Counted from the stretch's first letter, positions 46,169 to 54,709 are shown. The stretch: DNA of 64,000 nucleotides from Actinomycetaceae bacterium TAE3-ERU4 (GCA_019218365.1 JAHUUJ010000001.1:62001-126000), one strand, 5' to 3'. Program-made: numbers and translations. The notes: generated by a model not told the origin, from the letters alone.

Positions 46169-46957
46169 TCAGAGTTCAATACGGTTAAAACGATATGCCG
46201 CAAATATGATTATGAGAATCACAGCCCCTATTCCAGTACCTACCGGCCACTGCCAAGAAGACTCAAGAGTGTTAGAAGCAAGCTTCTGGGTAAGAGAAGT
46301 AATCCCCAGGAAACTATAGCGACTGCCGGCCTCCCATAGGCTCGAAACACTAAGAAAAATATATAATCCAAGTCCCACAATTAGTGAAACCCCAACTCCA
46401 GGTTTCAGTGTAACCGCCAAAAGCTGAACTGCAGTTATAAAAATAATTTCAATCATCCACATAAACGTTGCTAATAAAACAGGCACAAACGGAATATTTG
46501 GGAAAAGAAAAACAGCGCCTGTCCAAACAAACCCAACCCCTAAAGAAGAAATAACAAAAACAAAAAGCCAGGTAGTAAATACCGCACTTAAAAAATAGTA
46601 AGAACGACGCACCCCTCGAGAAAGAATAAAAGAAACATCCCCGCTTTTAATCAGGTCGTACCATCTAAGCGAAGTAACAACAATAAGGGTCAAAGAAATA
46701 ATCTGGCTAAGATTTCTAATCCATCCCAAATAGACCTGTTCCCAGGAGGGTTCTGGAAGCGTACTTTCAACAAACTGAGCTGTCTGAGTATCCGCTAAAG
46801 ACTTAAGAATATAAGACATATTCTGGGTAACAATACCTTGCGTAGCCGCCAGAAACAAAACCAGAAAAAGAAGAATCCAGCTACTTACCGACCGCATTTG
46901 GCGGCGCAGATGATACCCCCAAATCACAAAGAAACGTTTAGATTCTTTCCTAATCAT
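46169..46957 (-). CDS. ABC transporter permease
   Basis: A 262-residue protein with six membrane helices, built like ABC-2-type permeases: cytoplasmic start, first helix about residues 20-45, an extracytoplasmic stretch about 50-85, then five helices and a short polar end (AAYRFNRIEL). No substrate motif. Its ATG overlaps the stop of the ATPase gene (ATGA), so the two make one transporter. Last gene of the PadR-led operon. Confidence 0.85.
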   Translation of the reverse strand: MIRKESKRFFVIWGYHLRRQMRSVSSWILLFLVLFLAATQGIVTQNMSYILKSLADTQTAQFVESTLPEPSWEQVYLGWIRNLSQIISLTLIVVTSLRWYDLIKSGDVSFILSRGVRRSYYFLSAVFTTWLFVFVISSLGVGFVWTGAVFLFPNIPFVPVLLATFMWMIEIIFITAVQLLAVTLKPGVGVSLIVGLGLYIFLSVSSLWEAGSRYSFLGITSLTQKLASNTLESSWQWPVGTGIGAVILIIIFAAYRFNRIEL

Positions 46958-47784
46958 TTCGCCCTCTTCAAGGTAAGTTCTTCATACAACTTTTCCAAAC
47001 CCATCGGTATTCTCGTAATTCGCGCATAAGGATCGACTTCTCTTATTTTTGCCAATACGTCATCCTTCTTTTCCGCATCAATCCTTACCCGTAACTGAGT
47101 ATGCGAACGCCCCTGGCTTTCTAAAATTTCAGACAGCGACCCCTGAGCTAACAAAATCCCCTTATGAAGAATCCCTACCTGCGTAGAAACATCTTCCACA
47201 TCAGCCAAAATATGCGAAGAAAATATTACGGTAGCCTGCCCCGCTAACTCGCGAATAACGGCTAAAGTATCTGCCCTCCCCAAAGGGTCAAGCGCGCTCG
47301 TAGGCTCATCAAGTATGAGCAATTTAGGCGCAGATACTAAAGAAGCAGCTATCCCAAGTCGTTGCTTCATGCCTCTAGAGTATTGCCCTACCCGTCCCGG
47401 AACATTAGACAAACCAACGAGTTCCAGGAGGTCTTTTGCACGCGTTAAGGCAACATCAGCAGGCACGCCATCTAATCTTGCTAAAGACACTATGGCATCA
47501 ACACCACCCAACCAAGGGCTTATTTCAGGAACATCCGGCAGATAAGCAACTCCCTCGACAGGGGAAGGTGGCAAAACACCTCGCGAAACCCCAAGAACAC
47601 TAGCTTTTCCCTTTGTGGCCGCAGCTAATCCAAGAAGAATCCGAATAGTCGTAGTTTTGCCTGCCCCATTCGCCCCCACAAATCCATACACTTCCCCCTC
47701 GGGCACCTTAAGGTTCACATCACTAAGAACCTGACAACCCCCGTAGGTCTTGCATAAATTTTGAGTAAATACCGCAAGAGCCAT
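46954..47784 (-). CDS. ABC transporter ATP-binding protein
   Basis: A 276-residue ATPase of the CcmA/DrrA-like exporter group: Walker A GANGAGKTT, signature YSRGMKQRLGIAASL, Walker [16 protein letters not shown]-loop IFSSHIL. The last 70 residues form the usual small C-terminal regulatory domain of this group. A GTG at 47790 is in frame, but the ATG at 47784 is better spaced from AAGG (seven bases). It pairs with the overlapping permease. Confidence 0.92.
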   Translation of the reverse strand: MALAVFTQNLCKTYGGCQVLSDVNLKVPEGEVYGFVGANGAGKTTTIRILLGLAAATKGKASVLGVSRGVLPPSPVEGVAYLPDVPEISPWLGGVDAIVSLARLDGVPADVALTRAKDLLELVGLSNVPGRVGQYSRGMKQRLGIAASLVSAPKLLILDEPTSALDPLGRADTLAVIRELAGQATVIFSSHILADVEDVSTQVGILHKGILLAQGSLSEILESQGRSHTQLRVRIDAEKKDDVLAKIREVDPYARITRIPMGLEKLYEELTLKRAK

Positions 47785-47795
47785 CTCCACACCTT

Positions 47796-48125
47796 TTATT
47801 TCTTATAAAGGCCGTCAATTGCGGAAGATATACAAACGCTAGAACCAGACCTATTCAAAGCCTGATTGGCAAGATGTTTACGCTGTTCTTCTAGCTGGCG
47901 ACCCTCCCTAATGTGTAGAACTAGAAAAATAAGGGGACCAAATATTTCACCAAATACAATAATCAAGCCCCATATATAACGAGGTAAGCCCACGACACGC
48001 GAACGCTTATCAGAGACGAGACGAATAAGTGCCCAAACCATAAGAATCAGCTGTAAAGTCAGCAGTATTCCTAAACCAACAATAGTGGGTAAAGGGAAAT
48101 TTGATAGTTTTTCTATTAGGTTCAT
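47796..48125 (-). CDS. PLDc_N-domain small membrane protein
   Basis: A 109-residue protein with two membrane helices (PTIVGLGILLTLQLILMVWALI and YIWGLIIVFGEIFGPLIFLVL), joined by DKRSRVVGLPRY. This is the PLDc_N (phospholipase-D nuclease N-terminal) pattern, common as a stand-alone membrane protein. The ATG overlaps the DUF5808-like gene by ATGA. It lies between regulator-type and transporter genes, so it may be an accessory of the ABC system or a sensor for it. Confidence 0.7.
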   Translation of the reverse strand: MNLIEKLSNFPLPTIVGLGILLTLQLILMVWALIRLVSDKRSRVVGLPRYIWGLIIVFGEIFGPLIFLVLHIREGRQLEEQRKHLANQALNRSGSSVCISSAIDGLYKK

Positions 48126-48832
48126 TGCTGTTTTTCTTTCCTATCAGTATTTTTTATAGCCAGTTTCTTATCCAGGTTGGCCAACGCTGTTTTTACGCAT
48201 AGGAGCTGGACTCCTCCAGAAACAAGCGGATATAAAACTGGAGCAACGACTCCTAAGAATTGTCGTTTCTTCCCTAAAGTTGCGGAACGAGCAGAAGCGA
48301 TTAAGACACCCAAAGACATTATTTCCATACCTAAAACTTGCCCTTGGCGCGCTACGTTCAATGCCGTTTTTGATTCAGGTTCAGTACGCCCCAAAAAACG
48401 AGGAAGAAGCGCTGCCATTAGAGTTATAGATACAGGAATAAGAGCCGCTTTTTTCGCACTCATGAATTTTTGTGGTTTGCCCGTAAAACTCCACGAAGTC
48501 GCAACCTGTTCCTTAGTTGCTACATTTAAAGCACCCGCGCTAAGGAAAGCGCTTCCAACTACAGGAGCAATTTTAAGAAAACGACGCATCCACAAAGGAA
48601 TATGTTCCGCCAAATCAGGAAGCGAATCATCCGGGCGCATCCACCCTGCTTTCACAGCTATAGCCGCAAGATTAAGATCCCACCCTAAACCAAATTTACG
48701 AGGAATCAGCAGTGACGGATTTTCAGGTTCAAAACTTTCTAAAAATGCATCACTTTCGCCTTCCCAAAGTTTTGATACCGGAAGTGCGCACACCCACATG
48801 CGCTCATCTTCGTCACGCCCAAACCATTTCAT
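48122..48832 (-). CDS. DUF5808-like membrane protein
   Basis: About 236 residues. MKWFGRDEDERMWVCALPVSK leads into EPENPSLLIPRKFGLGWDLNLAAIAVKAGW, the region I recognise as DUF5808 (usual form P-x-x-x-K-R-F-G-I-G-W-x-x-N). Three or four hydrophobic helices follow, ending in a basic tail. The ATG at 48832 is eight bases after GGGG; one at 48838 overlaps padR's stop (ATGA), and the frame is open still further upstream inside padR. In other actinobacteria DUF5808 proteins follow PadR regulators and ABC genes, as here. Confidence 0.65.
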   Translation of the reverse strand: MKWFGRDEDERMWVCALPVSKLWEGESDAFLESFEPENPSLLIPRKFGLGWDLNLAAIAVKAGWMRPDDSLPDLAEHIPLWMRRFLKIAPVVGSAFLSAGALNVATKEQVATSWSFTGKPQKFMSAKKAALIPVSITLMAALLPRFLGRTEPESKTALNVARQGQVLGMEIMSLGVLIASARSATLGKKRQFLGVVAPVLYPLVSGGVQLLCVKTALANLDKKLAIKNTDRKEKQQ

Positions 48833-48834
48833 TA

Positions 48835-49161
48835 TCATTTCCCCTTTTCGTCTGTAACTTGCATAACCGCCGCTGTTAGCACGTCCCATTCCGCTTTCAA
48901 TAACCGCAAGCGTTTCTGTCCCTCTGCAGTAAGCTCATATATTTTTCGAGGCGGACCAACAGGAGATTCTTCCCAAGAAGTTTTCACGTATAAGGATTTA
49001 CGTAAACGAGTTAATAACGGATAGAGCGTCCCTGAGGAAACTTCCAAATTAGCTTCCTCAGCCAGACGATTAAGCAATTCACCCCCATACGAAGAACGCG
49101 AATTAAGCAGACCAAGAATTACAAGTTCAATAGCCCCTTTGCGTAATTGAGACTCAGCCAC
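48835..49161 (-). CDS. PadR-family transcriptional regulator
   Basis: About 108 residues with the PadR winged helix: RKGAIELVILGLLNSRSSYGGELLNRL, then SSGTLYPLLTRLRKSLYV and PPRKIYELTAEGQKRLRLL, plus a short helical tail. The frame runs to 49209, but the GTG at 49161 follows GGAGGGGAA and fits the family start. It heads the operon DUF5808-PLDc_N-ABC, so it most likely represses it (and itself) until an inducer, often an antimicrobial or membrane stressor, is bound. Two matching dyads lie upstream. Confidence 0.9.
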   Translation of the reverse strand: MAESQLRKGAIELVILGLLNSRSSYGGELLNRLAEEANLEVSSGTLYPLLTRLRKSLYVKTSWEESPVGPPRKIYELTAEGQKRLRLLKAEWDVLTAAVMQVTDEKGK

Positions 49162-49179
49162 TTCCCCTCCCCAAAACAG

Positions 49180-49235
49180 TACTATGTAATACATGGCAGA
49201 GTAACCCACTCCCCTCTACTTTGCAATACATAGTA
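49180..49235. promoter_or_regulatory. Candidate PadR operator, paired dyads
   Basis: TACTATGTA (49180-49188) recurs inverted as TACATAGTA (49227-49235). The first copy overlaps the perfect 11-base palindrome ATGTAATACAT (49184-49194). PadR sites have the pattern ATGT-N-ACAT. Both lie within 75 bases upstream of padR's GTG, in the promoter area. Confidence 0.65.
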
Positions 49236-49264
49236 GCTAATAGGAGGAAAAGTGTTCTTAGTGT

Positions 49265-49300
49265 AAAAATCCCCACCCGTTGCCATGGGTGGGGGAAAAA
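49265..49300 (-). terminator. Terminator of the small HTH/membrane gene pair
   Basis: CCCCACCC (49271-49278) pairs with GGGTGGGG (49287-49294). On the minus strand the hairpin is followed by ATTTTTAC, a usable T-tract for the gene pair that ends at 49412. Confidence 0.65.
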
Positions 49301-49411
49301 ATAAACGCTTATCTAAGAAACAGGTAGCAGAGCCCTCTTTCTAGACGGGATTGAGATAGGTTATCCCGGCTTAACAATCTTTCACAAAAAACAGACGAGA
49401 ACACGCCGATT

Positions 49412-49636
49412 CTAAGAGGCAGCACTGCCTTTTCGTGGACGACCACCCTTGCCAGGGCGCGCCGCGTTCCACGCGTCGATAGTTTCAACCGACCAGCCGT
49501 ATTTTACCGACGGCGGTTCACCAATTTGCACATCCGGTTCAGGAAGACGCTTGTCGCTTAGATAGCGACGAACAGTGTGAGAGGAAATACCTAAATACTT
49601 ACCCACCGCATAGGTAGACATGTACTTTACAGTCAT
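49412..49636 (-). CDS. Helix-turn-helix excisionase-like protein
   Basis: A 74-residue MerR/HTH_17-type DNA-binding protein: YAVGKYLGISSHTVRRYLSDKRLPEPDVQIGEP is the helix-turn-helix plus wing, and VETIDAWNAARPGKGGRPRKG is a typical end for AlpA/Xis-like proteins of phages and integrative elements. The ATG overlaps the preceding gene by four bases. It sits 700 bases from a tRNA gene, but no integrase is nearby. Confidence 0.75.
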   Translation of the reverse strand: MTVKYMSTYAVGKYLGISSHTVRRYLSDKRLPEPDVQIGEPPSVKYGWSVETIDAWNAARPGKGGRPRKGSAAS

Positions 49637-49824
49637 TTCTTCACACGTCCTTTTGCTGCCTTACGGTTCATAGCCGCCATAGTTAAGAAAATAGCGGCAA
49701 CAACCCAAGCCACCCAAGCCAAAGGATACAAAACCTGACTACTTGAGTCTTGCAAAAGCAACACAAAAAACACTGCAACCTGCACAGCCAACGCAGCTAA
49801 AAACTGCTTATCTTTCAACGTCAT
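49633..49824 (-). CDS. Small two-helix membrane protein
   Basis: A 63-residue protein with two hydrophobic helices (FLAALAVQVAVFFVLLLQDSS and LYPLAWVAWVVAAIFLTMAAM) and a basic tail GRVKK. It is the first gene of a pair with the HTH protein (ATGA overlap), with AGAGGTGAAATGAA upstream. I cannot name it; small proteins like it accompany Xis-like regulators in actinobacterial elements. Confidence 0.6.
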   Translation of the reverse strand: MTLKDKQFLAALAVQVAVFFVLLLQDSSSQVLYPLAWVAWVVAAIFLTMAAMNRKAAKGRVKK

Positions 49825-50333
49825 TTCATTTCACCTCTGCTAGAATCAGGGAGTGCGGTGGCTCGGAGATACTATACTTATTTCCGAGCCACCCTTTTAG
49901 CGCTCACGTTTGTAGGTTTTTCCCTACAACTTTACCAATAAACCAATTATACAATTTTGCCGTTATCACCGCGCAGACTTTTACCCATTCACCTTGCGTA
50001 AAGATAAGTTAGGTTACTTATAAATCCGCCAAAGATTACACGATGAGCAATTTTAGGTTTCCAAGTTAGAAGCTGTATTTACAGCCCCCTAGGGACACCC
50101 TTTATCTTGCAAAACCTACACCGCAATCAGCTCTCTCTGTTTTGGTCGAACAAACAGCAATACCTCTACTTAAAAACATGCCCTTTATCACATAAAAAGG
50201 CGTTAAGGCGGCTCATTTTTCGGTAACGGTTTTATAACAGGTGTGCCAGAATGTGTGCCACCCAAAAAATAGACGCAAAAAAACCGTTGCCCTTACCAGG
50301 ACTTTTCCTAGTAATTGCAACGGTTTTACGTTG
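49825..50333. other. Intergenic stretch between small gene pair and tRNA-Thr
   Basis: About 509 bases with no gene. It holds a hairpin (GGTGGCTCGGA 49857-49867 / TCCGAGCCACC 49883-49893 followed by CTTTT), the paired direct repeat GTGTGCCA at 50241-50248 and 50253-50260 (12-base period), and the tRNA terminator. The repeat pair resembles arm-type sites of phage integrases, but I cannot find a matching attachment duplicate. Confidence 0.45.
50280..50327 (-). terminator. Terminator of tRNA-Thr
   Basis: On the minus strand AAAACCGTTGC (50327-50317) pairs with GCAACGGTTTT (50290-50280), enclosing a smaller imperfect stem, and a run of T follows the second arm. Confidence 0.8.
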
Positions 50334-50406
50334 AGCCCCCTACCGGGTTCGAACCGATGACCTGCTGTTTACAAGACAGCTGCTCTACCAGCTGAGCTAA
50401 GGAGGC
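50334..50406 (-). tRNA. tRNA-Thr (anticodon UGU)
   Basis: A 73-base cloverleaf on the minus strand. Acceptor arm GCCTCCT / AGGGGGC, D-arm GCTC...GAGC, anticodon stem GCTGT/ACAGC with loop CTTGTAA (anticodon TGT at loop positions 3-5), and T-arm ATCGG-TTCGAAC-CCGGT. The discriminator base is U; the CCA end is not encoded. A terminator follows. Confidence 0.95.
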
Positions 50407-50477
50407 GAACTCGGATAGTTTGCCATGTTGGTAAGAATAAAGCAACTGATAACAAACTAACCAAGTTATTTAGCTAT

Positions 50478-51284
50478 TTACTTTTTCAAGGAATCCAGAA
50501 TCATCTGCAAATCTTGCGAAGCAGTTTCTTTAGTTCCACGAATAGAAATGTACTTCCCATCAACTATGAACATGGGAGTTCCATACTGTCCTTTTTCGAT
50601 TCCCTTAATATCAGCTTTCAGCCATTTTTCGCTGGCTTTCTGCAAGTATTCATGACCGATTTCATTAGTAATTAGAGAAACCGTCTCGGAACTTACTCCG
50701 GCTTTCGTGGCAATGTCTTTAACTTTATCTAAAGAAGCCTTCGCGTCCTCTACGATTGACCCGTCACGAGTTTCCAAAACGGATGCAAAGTACTTTTCCA
50801 GCTCGTGGTGCACGGCCAGGAACTTACCCGGCTCCTTATTAGCAACCACAACTGCCGCCGCAGTAGCCGCGTCAGTGTAGGGAATCTGGGCGGTAGAAAC
50901 CGGAGCTAATTGCACAGTAATTTCTCCGGCCTGAGCTTTTTGGATTAGGGGCTGCTGAATTGGCTCTGCAACGTGACTACAGTGCGAGCAAGAATAAGAA
51001 AGGTATTCCTCAACTACCGGAGTTCCCGAGTTAGCTTTTCCCACCTCACGTCCAACTACAATCGGTGATCCATCAGCATAGGCACCCAACGCATCAGACT
51101 TCTGTGCTGGAGCCCGGAAAAGAGCCAGCCACAAAATCAAACCAGCCACTACCGTTAAAGCTACCGCAAGGACACCCCAAATAATGAAGCGCACTCGACG
51201 TTCTTTCTTGGCTTCCAGCTCTCGCATCCGCGCCGCACGCTCACGAATATCGCTCGAAGCATTCTTTCCCGACTTCTTAGCCAT
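50478..51284 (-). CDS. DsbA-like thioredoxin-fold membrane-anchored protein
   Basis: A 268-residue protein: basic cytoplasmic N-terminus, one membrane helix about residues 32-54, then a DsbA-type domain facing outward with the active-site CSHC (in YLSYSCSHCSHVAEPIQQPL, about residue 98-101) and the cis-proline loop YGTPMFIVDGKYI about residue 234. It would oxidise or shuffle disulfides in exported proteins. The start ATG overlaps the kinase gene stop by eight bases (AGGAGGATTAATGGCTAA), so they are co-translated. Confidence 0.92.
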   Translation of the reverse strand: MAKKSGKNASSDIRERAARMRELEAKKERRVRFIIWGVLAVALTVVAGLILWLALFRAPAQKSDALGAYADGSPIVVGREVGKANSGTPVVEEYLSYSCSHCSHVAEPIQQPLIQKAQAGEITVQLAPVSTAQIPYTDAATAAAVVVANKEPGKFLAVHHELEKYFASVLETRDGSIVEDAKASLDKVKDIATKAGVSSETVSLITNEIGHEYLQKASEKWLKADIKGIEKGQYGTPMFIVDGKYISIRGTKETASQDLQMILDSLKK

Positions 51285-53220
51285 TAATCCTCCAATAACC
51301 GAATTTCTCTAAGGATAAAGGTAAACCAGATCCAGTTATTCCACTAACAAACACTAAAGCGCCAACAGCGAACAAGGCTCCCGCCATAAGTAGTATTTTC
51401 CAAAACTTTCGGGCTGTTTTCGAGGGCGCAAGCATCCTAAAGAAAACTGCTCTTCCGCGAATTACCACACGCACCGGAGGGAATAGCCAAAACACTAACA
51501 AACCAGCCAAAATACAGATTGCCCACAAGGCATCAGCCTGCCCCAACCCAAACCCCACTAAAGGCCGCGCCGAAAGGTCAGAAAAACTGACGCCGTAGAG
51601 CAGAGCGCGGAACTCAAAAACCCCTAGCTGAGCAAAAACCGAACGCAACAGATAAAGCAACCCTGAAATAGCTCCTAAAGCGGCCAACATTCCCGCCCCT
51701 ACAACAAGCAAAGAACGCAATATTCCACCTAGCAAAGCCGCGCTTAAACGTCCAATTCCAAAACGTTCCCCCAAGGAGATAACCCGATAACGTTCTCGGG
51801 AAACTTGCCCCGCAACTCCACTCATAAAAGCCAAAAGGGTAAAGCCCACAAGAACAAGAGCTGGCGCATACAACGCGGCAAACATCCACCAAAAACTTCC
51901 TGCAAATAAAACCAGTCCCATCCGAGGAAGGGCAGGAAGATGTTTTTCTTCCTCGAAAAATATTTCCCGTAAATTAGGGTCACTAATCGAGTAAGCGGAC
52001 GACCCCAATCCCTCTGAAAGACCGATAGACGAATTCACCGTCCGGTTCTGGAAAGGAAATCCGCAAGTTCGCTCCGCATCTTCCCCTATTCCTGTACCAC
52101 CTTGAATACCAAATCGTGAATCAGATTGCCTTTCTAGCGAAAGATACTGTGTGGACGAGGACGCCACTGAAGTTTCTCCCCAGCCGCTCTGCGATAGTTG
52201 GGTAGTGGGAACCTCCCGCGCCTGTTCCTCAACATGTTCAGACAGTAGTTCTGTATCACCAGCAGAATCTAAATCGTTGGGCAGGGAAAGGGTTTCCTCG
52301 CACGGAGAGCACCAGTATTCCTCACCTCCGGTAGCAAAAACGGCAGTCCCAGGGCTTTCCAAAAACTCAGTTTCTTCCTGCCCTAGTTCAACATCTTCAT
52401 CATCATCTATTTCCGCTGAATCCCACTGCCCCGCCTCAATTCGTTCCAAAGAATCTAAAACTTCAGAAAAATCGGGCAAAGAATCCAAAGGTAAGGACAA
52501 GAGCCAAGAAAAATAACATCCTTCATCAGCAGACAGTCCCTCCGTGAGAACCTGCCCGGACAAAACTCGCGAAAGCACCTGCCCTTGCGCTCCCGCACCA
52601 AAGGGAGGCTTTCCTGAACGAGCAAATAGCAAAGTCGCACACCAGGCCCACCAATCAGCCAAGCGAGATGGTTCTTGCCCTCGCAAAACCTCCGCAGGAA
52701 CATAGCCGGCAGTCCCGGAAACTAAACCGGCAGAAGTCATCCGGGTTGCTCCCTCGGCTTGTGAAACCCCAAAATCAAGCAAAACTGGGCCATGCGGAGA
52801 AAGAGCCACATTAGATGGCTTAAAATCACGATGTACCACCCCGGCTTCATGCACAGCCTGCAAAGTCCGCGCAAGTTTACGCCCTAGAGAAATCACCCCA
52901 CGTAACGCCATCGGACCACGTTGTGTCACAGCCCGCTCCAAAGTCGGGCCCGAAACTAAATCCGTCACAATAAAAGGTTGATCTGAATCAATCTCATAGT
53001 CGTAAACCCGCGCCACACCCACATCTCGCACAGAGTTAATTAAACGAGCCTCACGTTCCAAACGCTCACGTGCTTGAATGTCCAAAGCCAAAGTCGGATG
53101 AAGCAATTTCAAGGCGTATTCATTTCCCTGTTCATCCTGTGCCAAAAAAACCACCGAGGACGCACCACGCCCCAGTTCCGAAAGTAGGCGGTAACCGCCA
53201 ACAAACCCAATTTCAGCCAT
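51277..53220 (-). CDS. Serine/threonine protein kinase with C-terminal membrane domain
   Basis: A 647-residue Hanks-type kinase. Gly-rich loop LGRGASSVV (about 16-24), Lys38, catalytic HRDFKPSN (H130-N137, with D132), DFG (149-151), and GYVPAEVL for the APE position. The kinase ends about residue 270. A long acidic linker (about 275-420) follows, then four to five membrane helices (about 425-640). There are no PASTA repeats, so it is not PknB; the PknF/D-like class with an extra membrane domain fits better. Target unknown. It is co-transcribed with the DsbA-like gene. Confidence 0.88.
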   Translation of the reverse strand: MAEIGFVGGYRLLSELGRGASSVVFLAQDEQGNEYALKLLHPTLALDIQARERLEREARLINSVRDVGVARVYDYEIDSDQPFIVTDLVSGPTLERAVTQRGPMALRGVISLGRKLARTLQAVHEAGVVHRDFKPSNVALSPHGPVLLDFGVSQAEGATRMTSAGLVSGTAGYVPAEVLRGQEPSRLADWWAWCATLLFARSGKPPFGAGAQGQVLSRVLSGQVLTEGLSADEGCYFSWLLSLPLDSLPDFSEVLDSLERIEAGQWDSAEIDDDEDVELGQEETEFLESPGTAVFATGGEEYWCSPCEETLSLPNDLDSAGDTELLSEHVEEQAREVPTTQLSQSGWGETSVASSSTQYLSLERQSDSRFGIQGGTGIGEDAERTCGFPFQNRTVNSSIGLSEGLGSSAYSISDPNLREIFFEEEKHLPALPRMGLVLFAGSFWWMFAALYAPALVLVGFTLLAFMSGVAGQVSRERYRVISLGERFGIGRLSAALLGGILRSLLVVGAGMLAALGAISGLLYLLRSVFAQLGVFEFRALLYGVSFSDLSARPLVGFGLGQADALWAICILAGLLVFWLFPPVRVVIRGRAVFFRMLAPSKTARKFWKILLMAGALFAVGALVFVSGITGSGLPLSLEKFGYWRING

Positions 53221-53560
53221 AAAAACAGCCTAAAGCATTATTCCAACGCTCCTCTCTTTAACACCCCGCCCGCATAAGAATAGACACCCTGGAAGCCCAA
53301 CTCGTGACATTCACAAAACCCATTGCCCGTACGTAAAATACTCCCCTTCTGCCATGGGGATATTGCCGCTTAATGCTGGAAGTATTCAAAAAGGTAGATT
53401 TCCCTAACTCCACCTCGAAAAAGACAAAAAACTATGCGATAATTTCCCTTGGCTGGTTCGCCAATGCAGGCTAAACCAGTTGTGTCAGAGCGGACACGAA
53501 CTGACACCTTCCACAACGGATCGTCCGGCACGTACCTGCCGGTGAAGGGAAATAAATAAA
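53221..53560 (+). promoter_or_regulatory. Long leader of ugpC with inverted repeats
   Basis: 340 bases without a gene. Near the end GTTGTG (53479-53484)/CACAAC (53512-53517) and, inside them, GTGTCAG (53482-53488)/CTGACAC (53501-53507) make nested inverted repeats, then CCGGCA..TGCCGG (53525-53541) makes a second hairpin directly before the ribosome binding site GAAGGGAAA. These could be an operator or a structured leader. A -10-like GATAAT is at 53439-53444. I recognise no known riboswitch. Confidence 0.4.
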
Positions 53561-54652
53561 ATGGCAACAGTAACATTCGACAAAGCTACCCGTATCTACC
53601 CCGGAGCAGAAAAGCCAGCTGTAGACGAACTTAGCCTAAAAATTGAAGATGGCGAATTCCTTGTTCTCGTCGGTCCTTCCGGTTGCGGTAAGTCAACCTC
53701 CCTACGAATGCTAGCCGGTCTCGAAGACGTAAACGCCGGACGCATCTACATTGGAGACAAGGACGTAACCGACGTCCAGCCCAAGAACCGTGATATCGCG
53801 ATGGTATTCCAGAACTACGCGCTCTACCCCCACATGTCAGTTCGTGACAACATGGGATTCGCCCTCAAAATCGCTGGCGTTCCCAAGGACGAAATTGCCA
53901 AGCGTGTAGAAGAAGCCGCCAAGCGCCTAGACCTAACCGAATACCTTGACCGCAAGCCAAAGGCTCTCTCAGGTGGTCAGCGCCAGCGTGTTGCAATGGG
54001 ACGTGCAATTGTTCGTAAGCCCCAGGTATTCCTAATGGACGAGCCTCTCTCCAACCTGGATGCAAAACTACGTGTCCAGACCCGTACCCAGATTGCAGCA
54101 CTGCAGCGCTCACTCGGTGTAACCACCGTCTACGTTACACACGACCAGACCGAAGCTCTAACCATGGGTGACCGCATCGCGGTACTTAAGGATGGACTAC
54201 TCCAGCAGGTAGGTACCCCCGAAGAAATGTACGACCAGCCTGCCAACGAATTCGTTGCCGGATTCATTGGATCTCCCGCTATGAACATGGGACGATTCAA
54301 GATTGAAGGAGACAAGGCCGTACTCGGGAACGCCCGTATCCCACTAAGCAAGAAGATTCTCGACTCCGTAACTGAAGCCGACAAGGGTGAAATCACCATC
54401 GGTTTCCGTCCCGAATCTCTAGAGGTAGTCTCCGCGGACACCGAGGGCGCAATCCCCGTGACCGTTGACTTTGTTGAAGAACTAGGCTCCGACTCCTTCG
54501 TTTACGGAAAGCTCCAGGGCGGCACCACCGACCTGATTGTTCGCGTTCCCCCGCGCACCGCACCCCACACTGGTGCAACACTGTACGTGCGGATTAAGGA
54601 AGGCCAGTCGCACATCTTCTCTTCCGCTACCGGAAAGCGCCTAGCTTCCTGA
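53561..54652 (+). CDS. ugpC: Carbohydrate ABC transporter ATP-binding protein (UgpC/MsmK/MalK type)
   Basis: A 363-residue ATPase: Walker A GPSGCGKST (38-46), signature LSGGQRQRVAMGRA, Walker B VFLMDEPLSNLDAKLR, H-loop YVTHDQTEAL. After about residue 235 comes the TOBE/OB domain (EFVAGFIGSPAMNM, ITIGFRPESL), the MalK-type regulatory domain. In actinobacteria one such ATPase often powers several sugar or glycerophosphate importers whose permeases lie elsewhere, as must be the case here because no partner genes adjoin. GAAGGGAAATAAATAAA precedes the ATG. Confidence 0.94.
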   Translation: MATVTFDKATRIYPGAEKPAVDELSLKIEDGEFLVLVGPSGCGKSTSLRMLAGLEDVNAGRIYIGDKDVTDVQPKNRDIAMVFQNYALYPHMSVRDNMGFALKIAGVPKDEIAKRVEEAAKRLDLTEYLDRKPKALSGGQRQRVAMGRAIVRKPQVFLMDEPLSNLDAKLRVQTRTQIAALQRSLGVTTVYVTHDQTEALTMGDRIAVLKDGLLQQVGTPEEMYDQPANEFVAGFIGSPAMNMGRFKIEGDKAVLGNARIPLSKKILDSVTEADKGEITIGFRPESLEVVSADTEGAIPVTVDFVEELGSDSFVYGKLQGGTTDLIVRVPPRTAPHTGATLYVRIKEGQSHIFSSATGKRLAS

Positions 54653-54663
54653 AAAAGGCCTAA

Positions 54664-54709
54664 TTAAAGTGTTTCGTCCTCGGGATATCCCGAGGACGAA
54701 ACACTTTAA
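54664..54709. terminator. Terminator after ugpC, perfect 46-bp palindrome
   Basis: TTAAAGTGTTTCGTCCTCGG.. and its exact reverse complement meet at GGGAT|ATCCC, 23 bp per arm and no loop. The A/T ends provide T-tracts for both strands. Confidence 0.9.

Noticed and set aside
47784-47790. GTG start for the ABC ATPase at 47790
   Set aside because: It is only one or two bases from the AAGG sequence; the ATG at 47784 has correct spacing.
48177-48857. A 226-residue open frame opposite the DUF5808-like gene
   Set aside because: The minus-strand gene overlaps both neighbours by ATGA and has hydrophobic helices and a DUF5808-like core. The plus-strand frame is basic and low in structure.
50020-50035. 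TTAGGTTACTTATAAAT near the tRNA, considered as a DtxR site
   Set aside because: The second half does not match and no target gene starts nearby.
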